This document shows, in pieces, positions 24,306 through 32,577 of a DNA stretch of 49,782 bases (the first letter of the stretch is position 1; every line of letters starts with the position of its first letter). A program made the position numbers and the translations under genes. Source of the DNA: an uncultured Collinsella sp. (lineage in GTDB: Bacteria; Actinomycetota; Coriobacteriia; Coriobacteriales; Coriobacteriaceae); assembly GCA_900540985.1 (NCBI GenBank), contig UQIC01000015.1:1-49782 (forward strand), read 5' to 3'. The notes beneath the pieces are model-generated. The model searched no databases and had not been told where the DNA came from. It saw nothing but the letters and a program-made list of their open reading frames with translations.

Positions 24306-25742
24306 ATGCCGAATGTCCCCACGATCACCCCGGGCCCGGATGATACCGAGCACACGCCCGAAGATGTCACCGAAACGATTCCTCTGATTACAGACGTACA
24401 TGCCGATAAGCAGAACGGACGCAAGAACGATACGGCCGAGATTTCCGATGAAGAGGCATATGCCAAGCTCAAGGCAAAACGTGCCGAACGTCGACGCAAA
24501 AAGCTCATCCGACGCGGCATTGCGGCCGGCGTCGTGGCCGCCATTGTGCTCATCGCCGTTGTCGTGACCTTAGCCATCAACGCACGGCCCGCAGGCAACA
24601 ACGGGCCGGTGACCGACATGGTGACCGAGGGCACGTTTACCACAACGGTCGAGGCGAAAGGCCAGCTCAAACCCATTTCGTCCTCAGTGGTCTCCCCTTC
24701 TGTCGACGGCACGGTCGATTCTATCAACGTGCAGGCAGGCCAATCCGTCAACGAGGGCGACGTGCTTATGACCATTAAAAACGACGAGCTCGATCGCAAC
24801 GTTGCCGAGGCGCAACGTGCAGTTGCAGCCGCTCAGGAAGACCTCGCCAACGCGCAGAAAGCCGCAGCCGCCGCGCAGGCCACCCCAACGACGGACGTCG
24901 AGGGAGCTTCCGCAGCGGCTGGCGTCTACGCCGCATCAGCGGACACGAACGCCGTATCGGCCGCGCAGCGCAGCCTCGCTTCGGCCCAGGCAAACCTCGA
25001 TCAGGCGAACGCCAAGGCCGCCGGCCGTACGGTTACAGCACCGAGTTCGGGCAGCATCGTGGAGCTCAACGCCAAGGTGGGCGCCACGGTAACAGGCGGC
25101 ATGATCATGGGCGAAAGCGATACGAGTGGCGGCAAGCAGTGCATGCAGATCGCCGACCTATCTAAGATGAAGGTGACCGTGCAGGTGGGCGAAAAGGACA
25201 TCGCCAAGATTGCCGTTGGGCAGAGCGCCAACGTCACGTATCCCGCGTTTCCCGATATCGTGAGCCAGGGCACCGTCACGGCTATCGCGTCGGTGGCAAA
25301 CTCCGACGCCGCCAACGGTGGCGGCGGCAGCGTAACCTTTAACGTCGACATTCTCATCGAGGCGCCCGACGCGCGCCTGAAGCCGGGCATGACGGCCGAG
25401 GTCTCGGTGGTGACCGAGCAGCTCGACGACGTGGTGATGGTGCCGACGATGGCGCTCATGACGGAAGACGGCGAACACTATTACGTCAACGTGGCAACCG
25501 ATGAAGAAGGCAAGAAAACCCATCGCGTGAAGGTGGCTGTCGTAACGCTAAACGACAACGAAGCCGTAGTCGGCAAGACACAGGTCAAGCGCGACGACCA
25601 GGGCAACGAGATCAACCCTAACGTGCCGATTACCAAGCTGCGCGATGGCGACACCCTCGTCATGGACACCGGAGCGGACACAACGGCTGACGGCGGCTAC
25701 GGCGCGGATTCGGGCAGCATGTCTGCCGACGAGGGCATGTAA
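24306..25742 (+). CDS. MacA/HlyD-type periplasmic-adaptor-like subunit of an ABC exporter
   Basis: Membrane-fusion-type protein that works with MacB-like ABC proteins; in Gram-positive bacteria these sit on the outer face of the single membrane. The 478-residue product has a charged N-terminal cytoplasmic stretch (residues 1-70, with a Lys/Arg cluster KAKRAERRRKKLIRR), one membrane helix at about 71-92, and a lipoyl/barrel-sandwich half (SPSVDGTVDSINVQAGQSVN). An Ala/Gln-rich coiled coil runs at about 160-235, followed by the second lipoyl half (TVTAPSSGSIVELNAKVGAT) and the beta-barrel. The tail is Asp/Gly/Ser-rich. Its stop overlaps the next start (TAATG), so the three genes form one operon. 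Confidence 0.88.
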   Translation: MPNVPTITPGPDDTEHTPEDVTETIPLITDVHADKQNGRKNDTAEISDEEAYAKLKAKRAERRRKKLIRRGIAAGVVAAIVLIAVVVTLAINARPAGNNGPVTDMVTEGTFTTTVEAKGQLKPISSSVVSPSVDGTVDSINVQAGQSVNEGDVLMTIKNDELDRNVAEAQRAVAAAQEDLANAQKAAAAAQATPTTDVEGASAAAGVYAASADTNAVSAAQRSLASAQANLDQANAKAAGRTVTAPSSGSIVELNAKVGATVTGGMIMGESDTSGGKQCMQIADLSKMKVTVQVGEKDIAKIAVGQSANVTYPAFPDIVSQGTVTAIASVANSDAANGGGGSVTFNVDILIEAPDARLKPGMTAEVSVVTEQLDDVVMVPTMALMTEDGEHYYVNVATDEEGKKTHRVKVAVVTLNDNEAVVGKTQVKRDDQGNEINPNVPITKLRDGDTLVMDTGADTTADGGYGADSGSMSADEGM

Positions 25743-26515
25743 TGCGTCCCGTTATCGACATCCGCAACGTGCACCGCATCTTTGAGAGCGAGGCCGGCTG
25801 CGCCCATATCCTGCACAACGTGAACCTTGCGGTGATGAGCGGCGAATTCGTCGCTATCACTGGCCCCTCGGGCTCGGGAAAATCAACGCTCATGAACATC
25901 CTAGGCTGTCTGGATAAGCCGACGGCGGGCGACTACTACCTGCAAGGGCTCAACGTGGCCGAGCTTGACGATGACGAGCTCACCGAAGTTCGCGCCCTGA
26001 GCATTGGCTTTGTCTTTCAGAGCTTCAACCTGCTGCCGCGCCTGTCAGTTATCGAAAACGTGATGCTGCCGCTGGCCTACACCAATGTGCCCCGTAGCCA
26101 GCGCGAAATGCGCGCCGTGCACGCGCTGCAGGCTGTCACACTACCGGTCGACCACTGGGACCACCGTATATCCGAGCTCTCGGGCGGCCAGATGCAGCGC
26201 GTCGCAATCGCGCGCGCCCTCGTCAATGACCCGCCCATCATTCTGGCCGACGAGCCGACGGGAAACCTGGACTCCGCTACCGGAGCGCTTGTGATGGAGA
26301 CCTTCCATAAGCTCCAGAAGCGCGGCAAAACCATCGTGCTTATCACACACGACCCCGGCATCGCCGCCGAGGCCGACCGTGCCGTGACCATCCGCGACGG
26401 TCGCATTCACGACGGCGCGTATATTCCACATGCACCGCGGACCCTGCGCAGCGCCGTGGATAGCCTGCCCAGGATTTCCGCCTCCGCCAACCCGCCGAAA
26501 GGAGAGATGGCATGA
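25742..26515 (+). CDS. MacB-type ABC transporter ATP-binding protein
   Basis: ATPase that powers the neighbouring FtsX/MacB-type permease through mechanotransmission. The 257-residue product has Walker A GPSGSGKST (41-49), Q-loop FVFQSFNLLPR, signature LSGGQMQRVAIARAL (146-160), Walker B IILADEPTGNLD and H-loop VLITHDPGIA. These features place it in the LolD/MacB/SalX family. It overlaps the upstream adaptor gene by one base and the downstream permease by four (ATGA), so the three are coupled. The cargo is unknown; lantibiotic, peptide or lipid export are all possible. Confidence 0.92.
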   Translation: MRPVIDIRNVHRIFESEAGCAHILHNVNLAVMSGEFVAITGPSGSGKSTLMNILGCLDKPTAGDYYLQGLNVAELDDDELTEVRALSIGFVFQSFNLLPRLSVIENVMLPLAYTNVPRSQREMRAVHALQAVTLPVDHWDHRISELSGGQMQRVAIARALVNDPPIILADEPTGNLDSATGALVMETFHKLQKRGKTIVLITHDPGIAAEADRAVTIRDGRIHDGAYIPHAPRTLRSAVDSLPRISASANPPKGEMA

Positions 26516-27726
26516 GCGCCCGCGATCTCATCCAGGAAGCCCTTCACTCGCTCGAGGCCAACAAGGGGCGCAGCCTGCTCACCATCCTGGGCATTGTCAT
26601 CGGCATCGCCTCGGTTATCGCCATGACTTCGCTCATCGGCGGCATCCAAAACAGCCTGGTCAACAGCCTGGGCCTCAATGCGGCACGCATGGTGCAAATC
26701 TATTCGTCGCAAGAACTCACCGAGTCCGACATCGAAAAGCTTCAAAAACTGGTGCCGCAGATAGAGCAGATCGGCATTGTCGACAGCGCGTATACCGAGT
26801 ACAAGACCGGCGATAAAAGCTATACCGTTATGGCACAGGGTGTCGATAGCGACATGCTCGACGCCGTGGGGGCCAGCAAGCTCGTTGCGGGGCGCACCTA
26901 TTCACAGGCCGAGTCCCAATCAGGCTCGCGCGTGGCGCTCATCAGCCGCAACGGCGCCGATCAGCTTTACGGCAACGAACAGGATGCGCTGGGGAAAACC
27001 ATCAAGGTGTCCAACGGCGAGGTGCAGATTGTAGGCGTGATTGATGGCGGCAGCGACTCCATGGGCTCGCTCACGCTGTATATGCCACGCGAAACCATCT
27101 CCGGGCTGTTTAGCGGCGAGAATCCTTCATTCCCCAGCGTGACGGCACTTGCCGCCGAGGGCACGGACATGGATGAGCTTTGTAAGACCATCGAGTCCAA
27201 GGTGCGCGCGATGAAGGGCATCGAGGAGGAGGATGAGTACGACAGCGTATCGGCGACATCCATGAAAAGCGCCATCGATGCATTCAACTCCTTTATGGGC
27301 GCATTCTCGCTCATCATGGGCGCTGTCGCCAGCATCTCGCTGCTTGTCGGCGGTATCGGCATTATGAATATGATGCTCACCTACGTGACTGAGCGCATCC
27401 GCGAGATCGGTATTCGCCGTGCTCTGGGCGCCAGTCGTCGCGATATCACCGCGCAGTTTTTGGCCGAGTCTTCGGCGCTGTGCGTCACCGGCGGACTGTT
27501 GGGTGTCCTGATTGGCTATCTGCTGGCATGGGGACTCACGTTCTTTGCCGCAAGCTCGGGCATCATGAGCGAGTTTGGAGCTACCGGGACGATCACGCCA
27601 AGCTTCTCCATTACGACAGTGTTGATCGCGTTTGCCGTATCGGTCGGCATCGGCGTAATCTTTGGCTTCTATCCCGCTCGCCGCGCGGCAAAGCTCGACC
27701 CGGTGGAGTGCCTACGCTACCAGTAA
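26512..27726 (+). CDS. MacB/FtsX-type ABC transporter permease
   Basis: Permease of 404 residues with the MacB layout. There is one N-terminal helix (about residues 20-42, LLTILGIVIGIASVIAMTSL), a large extracytoplasmic MacB-PCD-like domain (about 45-260) and three C-terminal helices. The C-terminal part carries ERIREIGIRRALGASRRDI, the coupling helix, and the final FGFYPARRAAKLDPVECLRY, both hallmarks of the family. It overlaps the ATPase gene by four bases. Transcription converges with cbiJ; palindromic copy C lies 13 bases after the stop. Confidence 0.92.
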   Translation: MSARDLIQEALHSLEANKGRSLLTILGIVIGIASVIAMTSLIGGIQNSLVNSLGLNAARMVQIYSSQELTESDIEKLQKLVPQIEQIGIVDSAYTEYKTGDKSYTVMAQGVDSDMLDAVGASKLVAGRTYSQAESQSGSRVALISRNGADQLYGNEQDALGKTIKVSNGEVQIVGVIDGGSDSMGSLTLYMPRETISGLFSGENPSFPSVTALAAEGTDMDELCKTIESKVRAMKGIEEEDEYDSVSATSMKSAIDAFNSFMGAFSLIMGAVASISLLVGGIGIMNMMLTYVTERIREIGIRRALGASRRDITAQFLAESSALCVTGGLLGVLIGYLLAWGLTFFAASSGIMSEFGATGTITPSFSITTVLIAFAVSVGIGVIFGFYPARRAAKLDPVECLRYQ

Positions 27727-27738
27727 GCCACCACCAAC

Positions 27739-27807
27739 AAGTTGCGGTGAATTAGGGACTGGATATGCTATCTAGCTTCAAAAACAGACACTATTTCACC
27801 GCAACTT
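27739..27807. repeat. Palindromic intergenic repeat, copy C (degenerate)
   Basis: Bounded by AAGTTGCGGTGAA and TTTCACCGCAACTT, with a mismatched interior. It lies between the convergent macB-type permease gene and cbiJ, directly next to the transposase-like remnant at 27817-27891. Confidence 0.8.
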
Positions 27808-27816
27808 ATTGAAGGG

Positions 27817-27891
27817 CTGCTTGCGCCGGTTCCGGGCGTCGTCCTCGAGCTTTTGGCGGATGACGGGCTTGTACGGGTCGAGCTTGCTCGG
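27817..27891 (-). mobile_element. Remnant resembling an IS21-family transposase (IstA)
   Basis: Read on the minus strand this stretch encodes PSKLDPYKPVIRQKLEDD followed by ARNRRKQ. It resembles the KLDPxKPxI...RKQRHTA region after the helix-turn-helix in IS21-type IstA transposases. The similarity stops abruptly at the palindromic repeat, and nothing else of a transposase is seen, so this is a scar rather than an element. The assignment rests on remembered family motifs over about 25 residues. Confidence 0.5.
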
Positions 27892-27937
27892 GGCGCTCCT
27901 CCTCGCGGGCGAGAGGGCGCGCAGGCGTGGCGAGCGC

Positions 27938-28711
27938 CTAGCGCGCGAGCTCCCGTAAGAGCGCGTCTTCCACTTCCCGAAGCGAAAGGGCCCCGCCTCC
28001 CTCGGCGGGACGGGTGACCACGATGCAGCGCGCTCCCGCGTCGCGCGCGGCGGCAAGCTTCTCGGCCGTGCCGCCTACGGTTCCCGAGTCCTTGGTCACA
28101 AGCCACTGGGCGCCCACCTGCCGAAGCATCGCCTCGTTGAGCTCGCGGGTGAAGGGCCCCTGCATGCCGATGACGTGCGACGGCGAAAACCCCGCGTCGA
28201 GGCACTTCGTTATAGCACCGGGCAGCGGGAGCACACGCACGAAGAAGCGCTCCGCGAAATCGGAGACGCGCGTGTAGGGAGAAAGCTCCTTGCTCCCCGT
28301 CGTGAGAAGCGCGCGACCCGGGTTCTCGCAGAGAAAGCGCGCCGCGCAGGCGATCGACGTGACCGAGACGACGCCTTTGGGCAGCGCCTCGACCGGGCGC
28401 GCAAGGCGCAAGCATCGTGAACCCACGGCGAGCGAAGCGGCCCGGATGTTGCCGCTTGCGAGCGTAGCGAAGGGATGCGTGGCGTCGACGACGATGCGCG
28501 CGCCGGAAAGCTCGCGCTCCATGTCGGCCTCGTCGAGCCTGCCCGCATGCACCTCGATGCCCGAAAGCTCGCCCAAAAGCTCGCCTCCGTACTCGGTTGC
28601 CGCGTAGGCACGGGCGGGGATGCCCGCCCCGCTCGCCCATTCGCACAGAAGGCGGCCCTCGGTGGTGCCGGCGAAGATGCGCAGCGCCGGCACGGATGCG
28701 GGCGCCGTCAC
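27938..28711 (-). CDS. cbiJ: Cobalt-precorrin-6A reductase
   Basis: Reduces the C18-C19 double bond of the (cobalt-)precorrin-6A macrocycle with a pyridine nucleotide. The 257-residue product has IFAGTTEGRLLCEWASGAGI near the N-terminus, VVDATHPFATLASGNIRAA, LLTTGSKELSPY, IGMQGPFTRELNEAML and VTKDSGTVGGTAEKLAAA, the conserved CbiJ/CobK motifs. The GTG start at 28711 overlaps the cbiC stop (GTGA). It is the last gene of the operon; the 130 bases after it carry the transposase remnant and repeat copy C. Confidence 0.92.
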   Translation of the reverse strand: MTAPASVPALRIFAGTTEGRLLCEWASGAGIPARAYAATEYGGELLGELSGIEVHAGRLDEADMERELSGARIVVDATHPFATLASGNIRAASLAVGSRCLRLARPVEALPKGVVSVTSIACAARFLCENPGRALLTTGSKELSPYTRVSDFAERFFVRVLPLPGAITKCLDAGFSPSHVIGMQGPFTRELNEAMLRQVGAQWLVTKDSGTVGGTAEKLAAARDAGARCIVVTRPAEGGGALSLREVEDALLRELAR

Positions 28712-29349
28712 TTCGGGCCGCCTGGGCGCGTGATCTGGTAGAGCAGCGCATTCATAATAGCGGCCGCCACGGTCGAACCGCCCTTGCGACCCCTCGCGAC
28801 GATGGCCGGCACGTGTCGCGCGAGTAGCTTCTCTTTCGCCTCGACCACGTTCACAAACCCGACCGGCACCCCAACGACGAGCGCGGGCGCGATCTTCCCC
28901 GCGTCCATGAGCTCGGCGAGGCGCAGAAGTGCTGTGGGAGCGTTGCCGACAGCCACGATAAGCGGACCCTCGATGCCGCAAGCTTTGTCCATGCTCGCAA
29001 CGGCGCGAGTCGTGCCCGCGGCGCGCGCAGCCGCGGCGACATCAGGGTCGGCCATGTAGCACACGGCCTTGCAGCCGAGCTTCGCGAGTGCGGGCTTGCT
29101 TATGCCTGCGAGCGCCATGTTCGTGTCGGTGAGCACCGTGGCCCCTGCGCGCAGTGCGTCGAGCGCACAGTGCGCGGCGTCATGGGTGAACACGAGGGAA
29201 TCGGCGTACGAGAAGTCGGCAGTGGTATGGATGACGCGCTTCACGACGGGCTCTTCGAGCGGCGGGAACGTGCGGCCGCCGAGCTCTTCGGTGATGATCT
29301 CGAAGCTGCGCCGCTCGATGTCGCCGGGCGCCATCTCCTTGGAATCCAT
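28708..29349 (-). CDS. cbiC: Precorrin-8X methylmutase
   Basis: Moves the methyl group from C11 to C12 of the ring to give (cobalt-)cobyrinate. The 213-residue product has IERRSFEIITEELG, VKRVIHTTADFSYADSL (containing the catalytic-site histidine), TVLTDTNMALAGISK and VGVPVGFVNVVEAKE, and ends near GRKGGSTVAAAIMNALLY, a full-length CbiC/CobH. ATG 29349 directly follows the btuR stop; its own stop overlaps cbiJ. Confidence 0.94.
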   Translation of the reverse strand: MDSKEMAPGDIERRSFEIITEELGGRTFPPLEEPVVKRVIHTTADFSYADSLVFTHDAAHCALDALRAGATVLTDTNMALAGISKPALAKLGCKAVCYMADPDVAAAARAAGTTRAVASMDKACGIEGPLIVAVGNAPTALLRLAELMDAGKIAPALVVGVPVGFVNVVEAKEKLLARHVPAIVARGRKGGSTVAAAIMNALLYQITRPGGPK

Positions 29350-29865
29350 CTAGTACTCCACTCCTTCCCTTGCACATATCCCCTGAGCGTAGGGGTGTTT
29401 CTCGCACCGCATCTCGGTTATGTAGTCGGCCTTCTCCACGATCTTGCGGGAAGGCGCGCGCCCGGTGAGCACTACTTCGACGCCGCGCGCGGACATATCG
29501 AGCGCGCGGTCCACGAGCGCCTCGTCGACAAGCCCCTTCGAAAGCGCGTCGAGCGCCTCGTCGAGCACGAGCAGCCCCTCCTGCGCGCCCTTGAGCTCGG
29601 CGAGCGCGGAAGCAAGGTTCCCATCGTGCAGCTCACACGTCGCGGCAAGTTCTTCCGACGTCATGGACCAGGTAAACTTTTCCGACACCTTCCCCGCGAA
29701 CACGGGCACGCCGAAATGCTCGGCGAGCAGTCGCGCCTCCCCGCTTTCGCCGTCTTTCAGGAACTGCACGACGACGACGCGGCGGCCTGCGGCGAGCATG
29801 CGAAGAGCGAGGCCCATCGCCGCCGTGGTCTTGCCTTTGCCGTCGCCATGATACACGTGGATCAT
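29350..29865 (-). CDS. btuR: Cob(I)yrinic acid a,c-diamide adenosyltransferase
   Basis: CobA/BtuR-type enzyme transferring the 5'-deoxyadenosyl group of ATP to the corrinoid cobalt. The 171-residue product has the P-loop HGDGKGKTTAAMGLALR at about residues 6-22, VVQFLKDGESGEARLL, and the Walker-B-like LLVLDEALDALSKGLVDE, ending with the family's ITEMRCEKHPYAQGICAREG. ATG 29865 overlaps the cobQ stop (ATGA). Confidence 0.94.
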   Translation of the reverse strand: MIHVYHGDGKGKTTAAMGLALRMLAAGRRVVVVQFLKDGESGEARLLAEHFGVPVFAGKVSEKFTWSMTSEELAATCELHDGNLASALAELKGAQEGLLVLDEALDALSKGLVDEALVDRALDMSARGVEVVLTGRAPSRKIVEKADYITEMRCEKHPYAQGICAREGVEY

Positions 29866-31361
29866 ACGCCCTCCTCGATAATGCGGTAGACATACTCCAT
29901 GTCGAGCGCCCCGCGCACGACATCGGCCAGGCGGTCGAACTCGCGCGCACGGTGATCGGCCGCGGACGCCGCGCCCGCAGCACCCACGACGCTCTCGGGC
30001 AGGCCGCGCATGCGCGCGAGCGAGCGCGCGAGGGCGAGCGCCACCCCCGGTTCGTCGAACAGGCCGTGGAGATAGGTTCCGAACACGTTTCCGCAGGCCG
30101 CGCCTTCTGGTTTGCCGCCAATCGTGCCCGCAGGGGCGCAGGAGACGGTCGTTTCCCCGTCGTGAATCTCGTACCCGCGCGCCGTCATGCCGTTCCACAC
30201 CGAGAACGCGCCTTGGGCGCCCGTGATGCGCAGCTCCGACTGGGCGAGGCGCTTTTCCTCCTTGAACACCGTACTTGCAGGGATGAGCCCGAGCCCGCGC
30301 GCGGTGCCAGCGCCTTCCCTGCCGTGCGGGTCGGAAAGCTCGTCTCCCAAAAGCTGGTAGCCTCCGCATATGCCGAGCACCGGCGTGCCCGCGCCCGAAA
30401 GCGCGCGTACGCAGGCTCCGATGCCGCTAGCCGCAAGCCAGCGCGCGTCGTCGAGCGTGGTCTTCGAGCCGGGGAGCACCACAAGGTCGGGCCGGCCCAG
30501 ATCGGTCGTCGAGGAAACGTAGCGCACGCCCACGCCGGGCACGCGCGAAAGCGGGTCGAAGTCGGTGAAGTTCGACAGATGCGGTAGGCGCACGACGGCG
30601 ACGTCGATGACGCCGCGCGCCTCGCGGGCAGATAGGCGCGGCGCGAGCGAGTCCTCGTCGTCCAGGTCGAGCGTAAGATACGGCACGACCCCCACGACGG
30701 GAACCCCGCACATCTTCTCGAGCGGGGCCAAACCCGGGCGCAGGATTTCCACATCGCCGCGGAACTTGTTCACCACAAGCCCCCGCAAAAGCGCGCGGTC
30801 CTCGGGCGCAAGGAGCGCGACCGTGCCGTAGAGCTGGGCAAACACCCCGCCTGGGTCGATGTCGCCCGCGAGCAGCACGGGAGAGGACACGGCGCGTGCG
30901 AGCCCCATGTTGACGATGTCGTTTTCGGCAAGGTTGATTTCGACGGGGCTGCCGGCGCCCTCGATGACGATTACGTCGTTTTCCTCCGCAAGCGAATCGA
31001 ACGCCTCCAAAATCTGCGGCATGAGCGCCTTCTTTCGCGCGAAGTAGTCCCTCGCAGCGAAGGCTCCCTGCGCCTTGCCGGCCACGATGAGCTGGCTTCG
31101 GTGGTCGCTTTCGGGCTTGAGCAGGATGGGGTTCATGCGCACGTCGGGCGCGATGCCGCACGCCTCGGCCTGCATGATCTGGGCGCGCCCCATCTCGAGC
31201 CCATCGGCCGTGACACCGCTGTTGAGCGCCATGTTCTGGCTCTTGAAGGGAGCCACGCGCAGGCCGTCCTGCGAAAGCACACGGCACAGCCCCGCCGCAA
31301 GCAGGCTCTTCCCCGCGTTCGACATGGTGCCCTGGATCATGATGGGCTTCGCCCTACCCAC
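29862..31361 (-). CDS. cobQ: Cobyric acid synthase
   Basis: Amidates side chains b, d, e and g of adenosylcobyrinate a,c-diamide using glutamine and ATP (CobQ/CbiP). The 499-residue product has IQGTMSNAGKSLLAAGLCR at the N-terminus (dethiobiotin-synthase-like P-loop), FKSQNMALNSGVT, PILLKPESDHRSQ, and a C-terminal glutaminase domain with the nucleophile in GICGGYQLLG and the YEIHDGET/GTYLHGLF histidine region. I chose GTG 31361, which overlaps the cobD stop by eight bases. Length is normal. Confidence 0.93.
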   Translation of the reverse strand: MGRAKPIMIQGTMSNAGKSLLAAGLCRVLSQDGLRVAPFKSQNMALNSGVTADGLEMGRAQIMQAEACGIAPDVRMNPILLKPESDHRSQLIVAGKAQGAFAARDYFARKKALMPQILEAFDSLAEENDVIVIEGAGSPVEINLAENDIVNMGLARAVSSPVLLAGDIDPGGVFAQLYGTVALLAPEDRALLRGLVVNKFRGDVEILRPGLAPLEKMCGVPVVGVVPYLTLDLDDEDSLAPRLSAREARGVIDVAVVRLPHLSNFTDFDPLSRVPGVGVRYVSSTTDLGRPDLVVLPGSKTTLDDARWLAASGIGACVRALSGAGTPVLGICGGYQLLGDELSDPHGREGAGTARGLGLIPASTVFKEEKRLAQSELRITGAQGAFSVWNGMTARGYEIHDGETTVSCAPAGTIGGKPEGAACGNVFGTYLHGLFDEPGVALALARSLARMRGLPESVVGAAGAASAADHRAREFDRLADVVRGALDMEYVYRIIEEGV

Positions 31362-32577
31362 GGGTATCGACCTCCTTCGTCGAGCCTCGGCCATACGCGC
31401 CCGCCATAGCGCCGCTGCAAGAAGCGCAGCCCCGTTCGTCGGGTTCGCCTTCGCCCGATGCGCCTTCCGCCCGAAGCGCGCGGCTGAACGCCATCGCAAG
31501 CCGGGCATTCTCCTTGCGCGTGCGCACCGCGACGCGGCACCAGAAACGGGATAGTACCGAAAACGAGTCGCACGTGCGGACCAAAACCCCCTGTTTATAC
31601 AGGCGCTCGGGGATGTCTTTCGCCGGTGTGCGGACTAAAAGGAAGTTCGCATCCGACGGCACGACGGAAAGCCCGAGCGAGGAGAGCTCGTGGGAAAGCC
31701 ACGCTCGCTCGCCCGCCAAAACATCGCGCGTGCGCGAGACGTATTCGACGTCTTCCAGGGCGGCGATGCCCGCGGCCTCGGCGACCGAGGAGACGGGCCA
31801 CGCCTGCCCCGCCCGGCGAATCCCCTCGAGGAGTTGGGCGTTTCCGCTGATCAGATATCCTAACCGCAACCCCGCCATTCCGTAGAGCTTGGTGAACGCG
31901 GAGAGCACGGCCACATGGCGCGAACACGCGGCGCGTGCGGCCACGCTCCTTTCGCGGGCGTCGGGCGCAAATCCGAGGAAGCACTCGTCCACGACGAGCA
32001 GCGCGCCCACCTGCTCGCAGCGGCAAGCCGCGGCATCGATCACGCGGGGGTCGACGAGGCGCCCCGTCGGGTTGTTCGGATTGCAGAGGTACGCCACGTC
32101 TCCCGGCCCCTCGATCGCGCGGGCGAAGGAGGCAGGCACGTCGAAATCATCCACTTCGGAGAGCGGGAACTCCTGCACGCATGCGCCGTAGTAAGATGCC
32201 GCCTCCGCATATTCAGAGAACGTCGGCGCGCACACGACGATGCGTTTCGGGCGCACCGCCGCAGCAAGCCGCCAGATGATGTCGGACGCGCCCGCGCCGC
32301 AGACGATAGTATCTTCGGGAATGCCCTGGGCGCGCGCTAGGGCGCGAACGAGGGCGAGGCTTTCCCTATCGGGGTAGGCGTCGATTCGAGAAAGCGACTT
32401 GCAAGCTGCGGCGACGGCGCGCGGCGAGGGGCCTGCCGGATTCACATTCACCGAGAAGTCGATAAGGTCGGAGGCGCCCCCTTCGCAACCGATGCCGAGC
32501 GATTGCGCGCTGCCCCCATGCGTACGGGCGCGCAGGATTCCCCCGGCAGCCCGGAGCGCGGCGTGGTCTTCCCTCAT
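31354..32577 (-). CDS. cobD: L-threonine-O-3-phosphate decarboxylase / aminotransferase-like CobD
   Basis: PLP enzyme making (R)-1-amino-2-propanol phosphate, the linker for the nucleotide loop. The 407-residue product belongs to the fold-type I aminotransferases: DFSVNVNPAGPSPRAV at the N-terminus, VCGAGASDIIWRL, YLCNPNNPTGRLV, and the PLP lysine in LSAFTKLYGMAGLRLGYL. A 40-residue Cys/Gly-rich C-terminal tail (GASGEGEPDERGCASC) extends beyond most CobD proteins and may contain a metal site or be disordered. Its ATG overlaps the cbiB stop. Confidence 0.9.
   Translation of the reverse strand: MREDHAALRAAGGILRARTHGGSAQSLGIGCEGGASDLIDFSVNVNPAGPSPRAVAAACKSLSRIDAYPDRESLALVRALARAQGIPEDTIVCGAGASDIIWRLAAAVRPKRIVVCAPTFSEYAEAASYYGACVQEFPLSEVDDFDVPASFARAIEGPGDVAYLCNPNNPTGRLVDPRVIDAAACRCEQVGALLVVDECFLGFAPDARERSVAARAACSRHVAVLSAFTKLYGMAGLRLGYLISGNAQLLEGIRRAGQAWPVSSVAEAAGIAALEDVEYVSRTRDVLAGERAWLSHELSSLGLSVVPSDANFLLVRTPAKDIPERLYKQGVLVRTCDSFSVLSRFWCRVAVRTRKENARLAMAFSRALRAEGASGEGEPDERGCASCSGAMAGAYGRGSTKEVDTRG

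Noticed and set aside
23022..24401. 459-codon open frame on the minus strand
   Set aside because: Antisense to the L,D-transpeptidase gene, which has clear YkuD motifs on the other strand.
12634..27807. Palindromic repeats considered as a CRISPR array
   Set aside because: Only three dispersed copies thousands of bases apart with degenerate centres; no regular spacers and no cas genes.
27768..28751. 327-codon minus-strand frame over cbiJ
   Set aside because: Out-of-frame shadow of cbiJ; Arg-rich with no motifs, while the cbiJ frame matches its family throughout.
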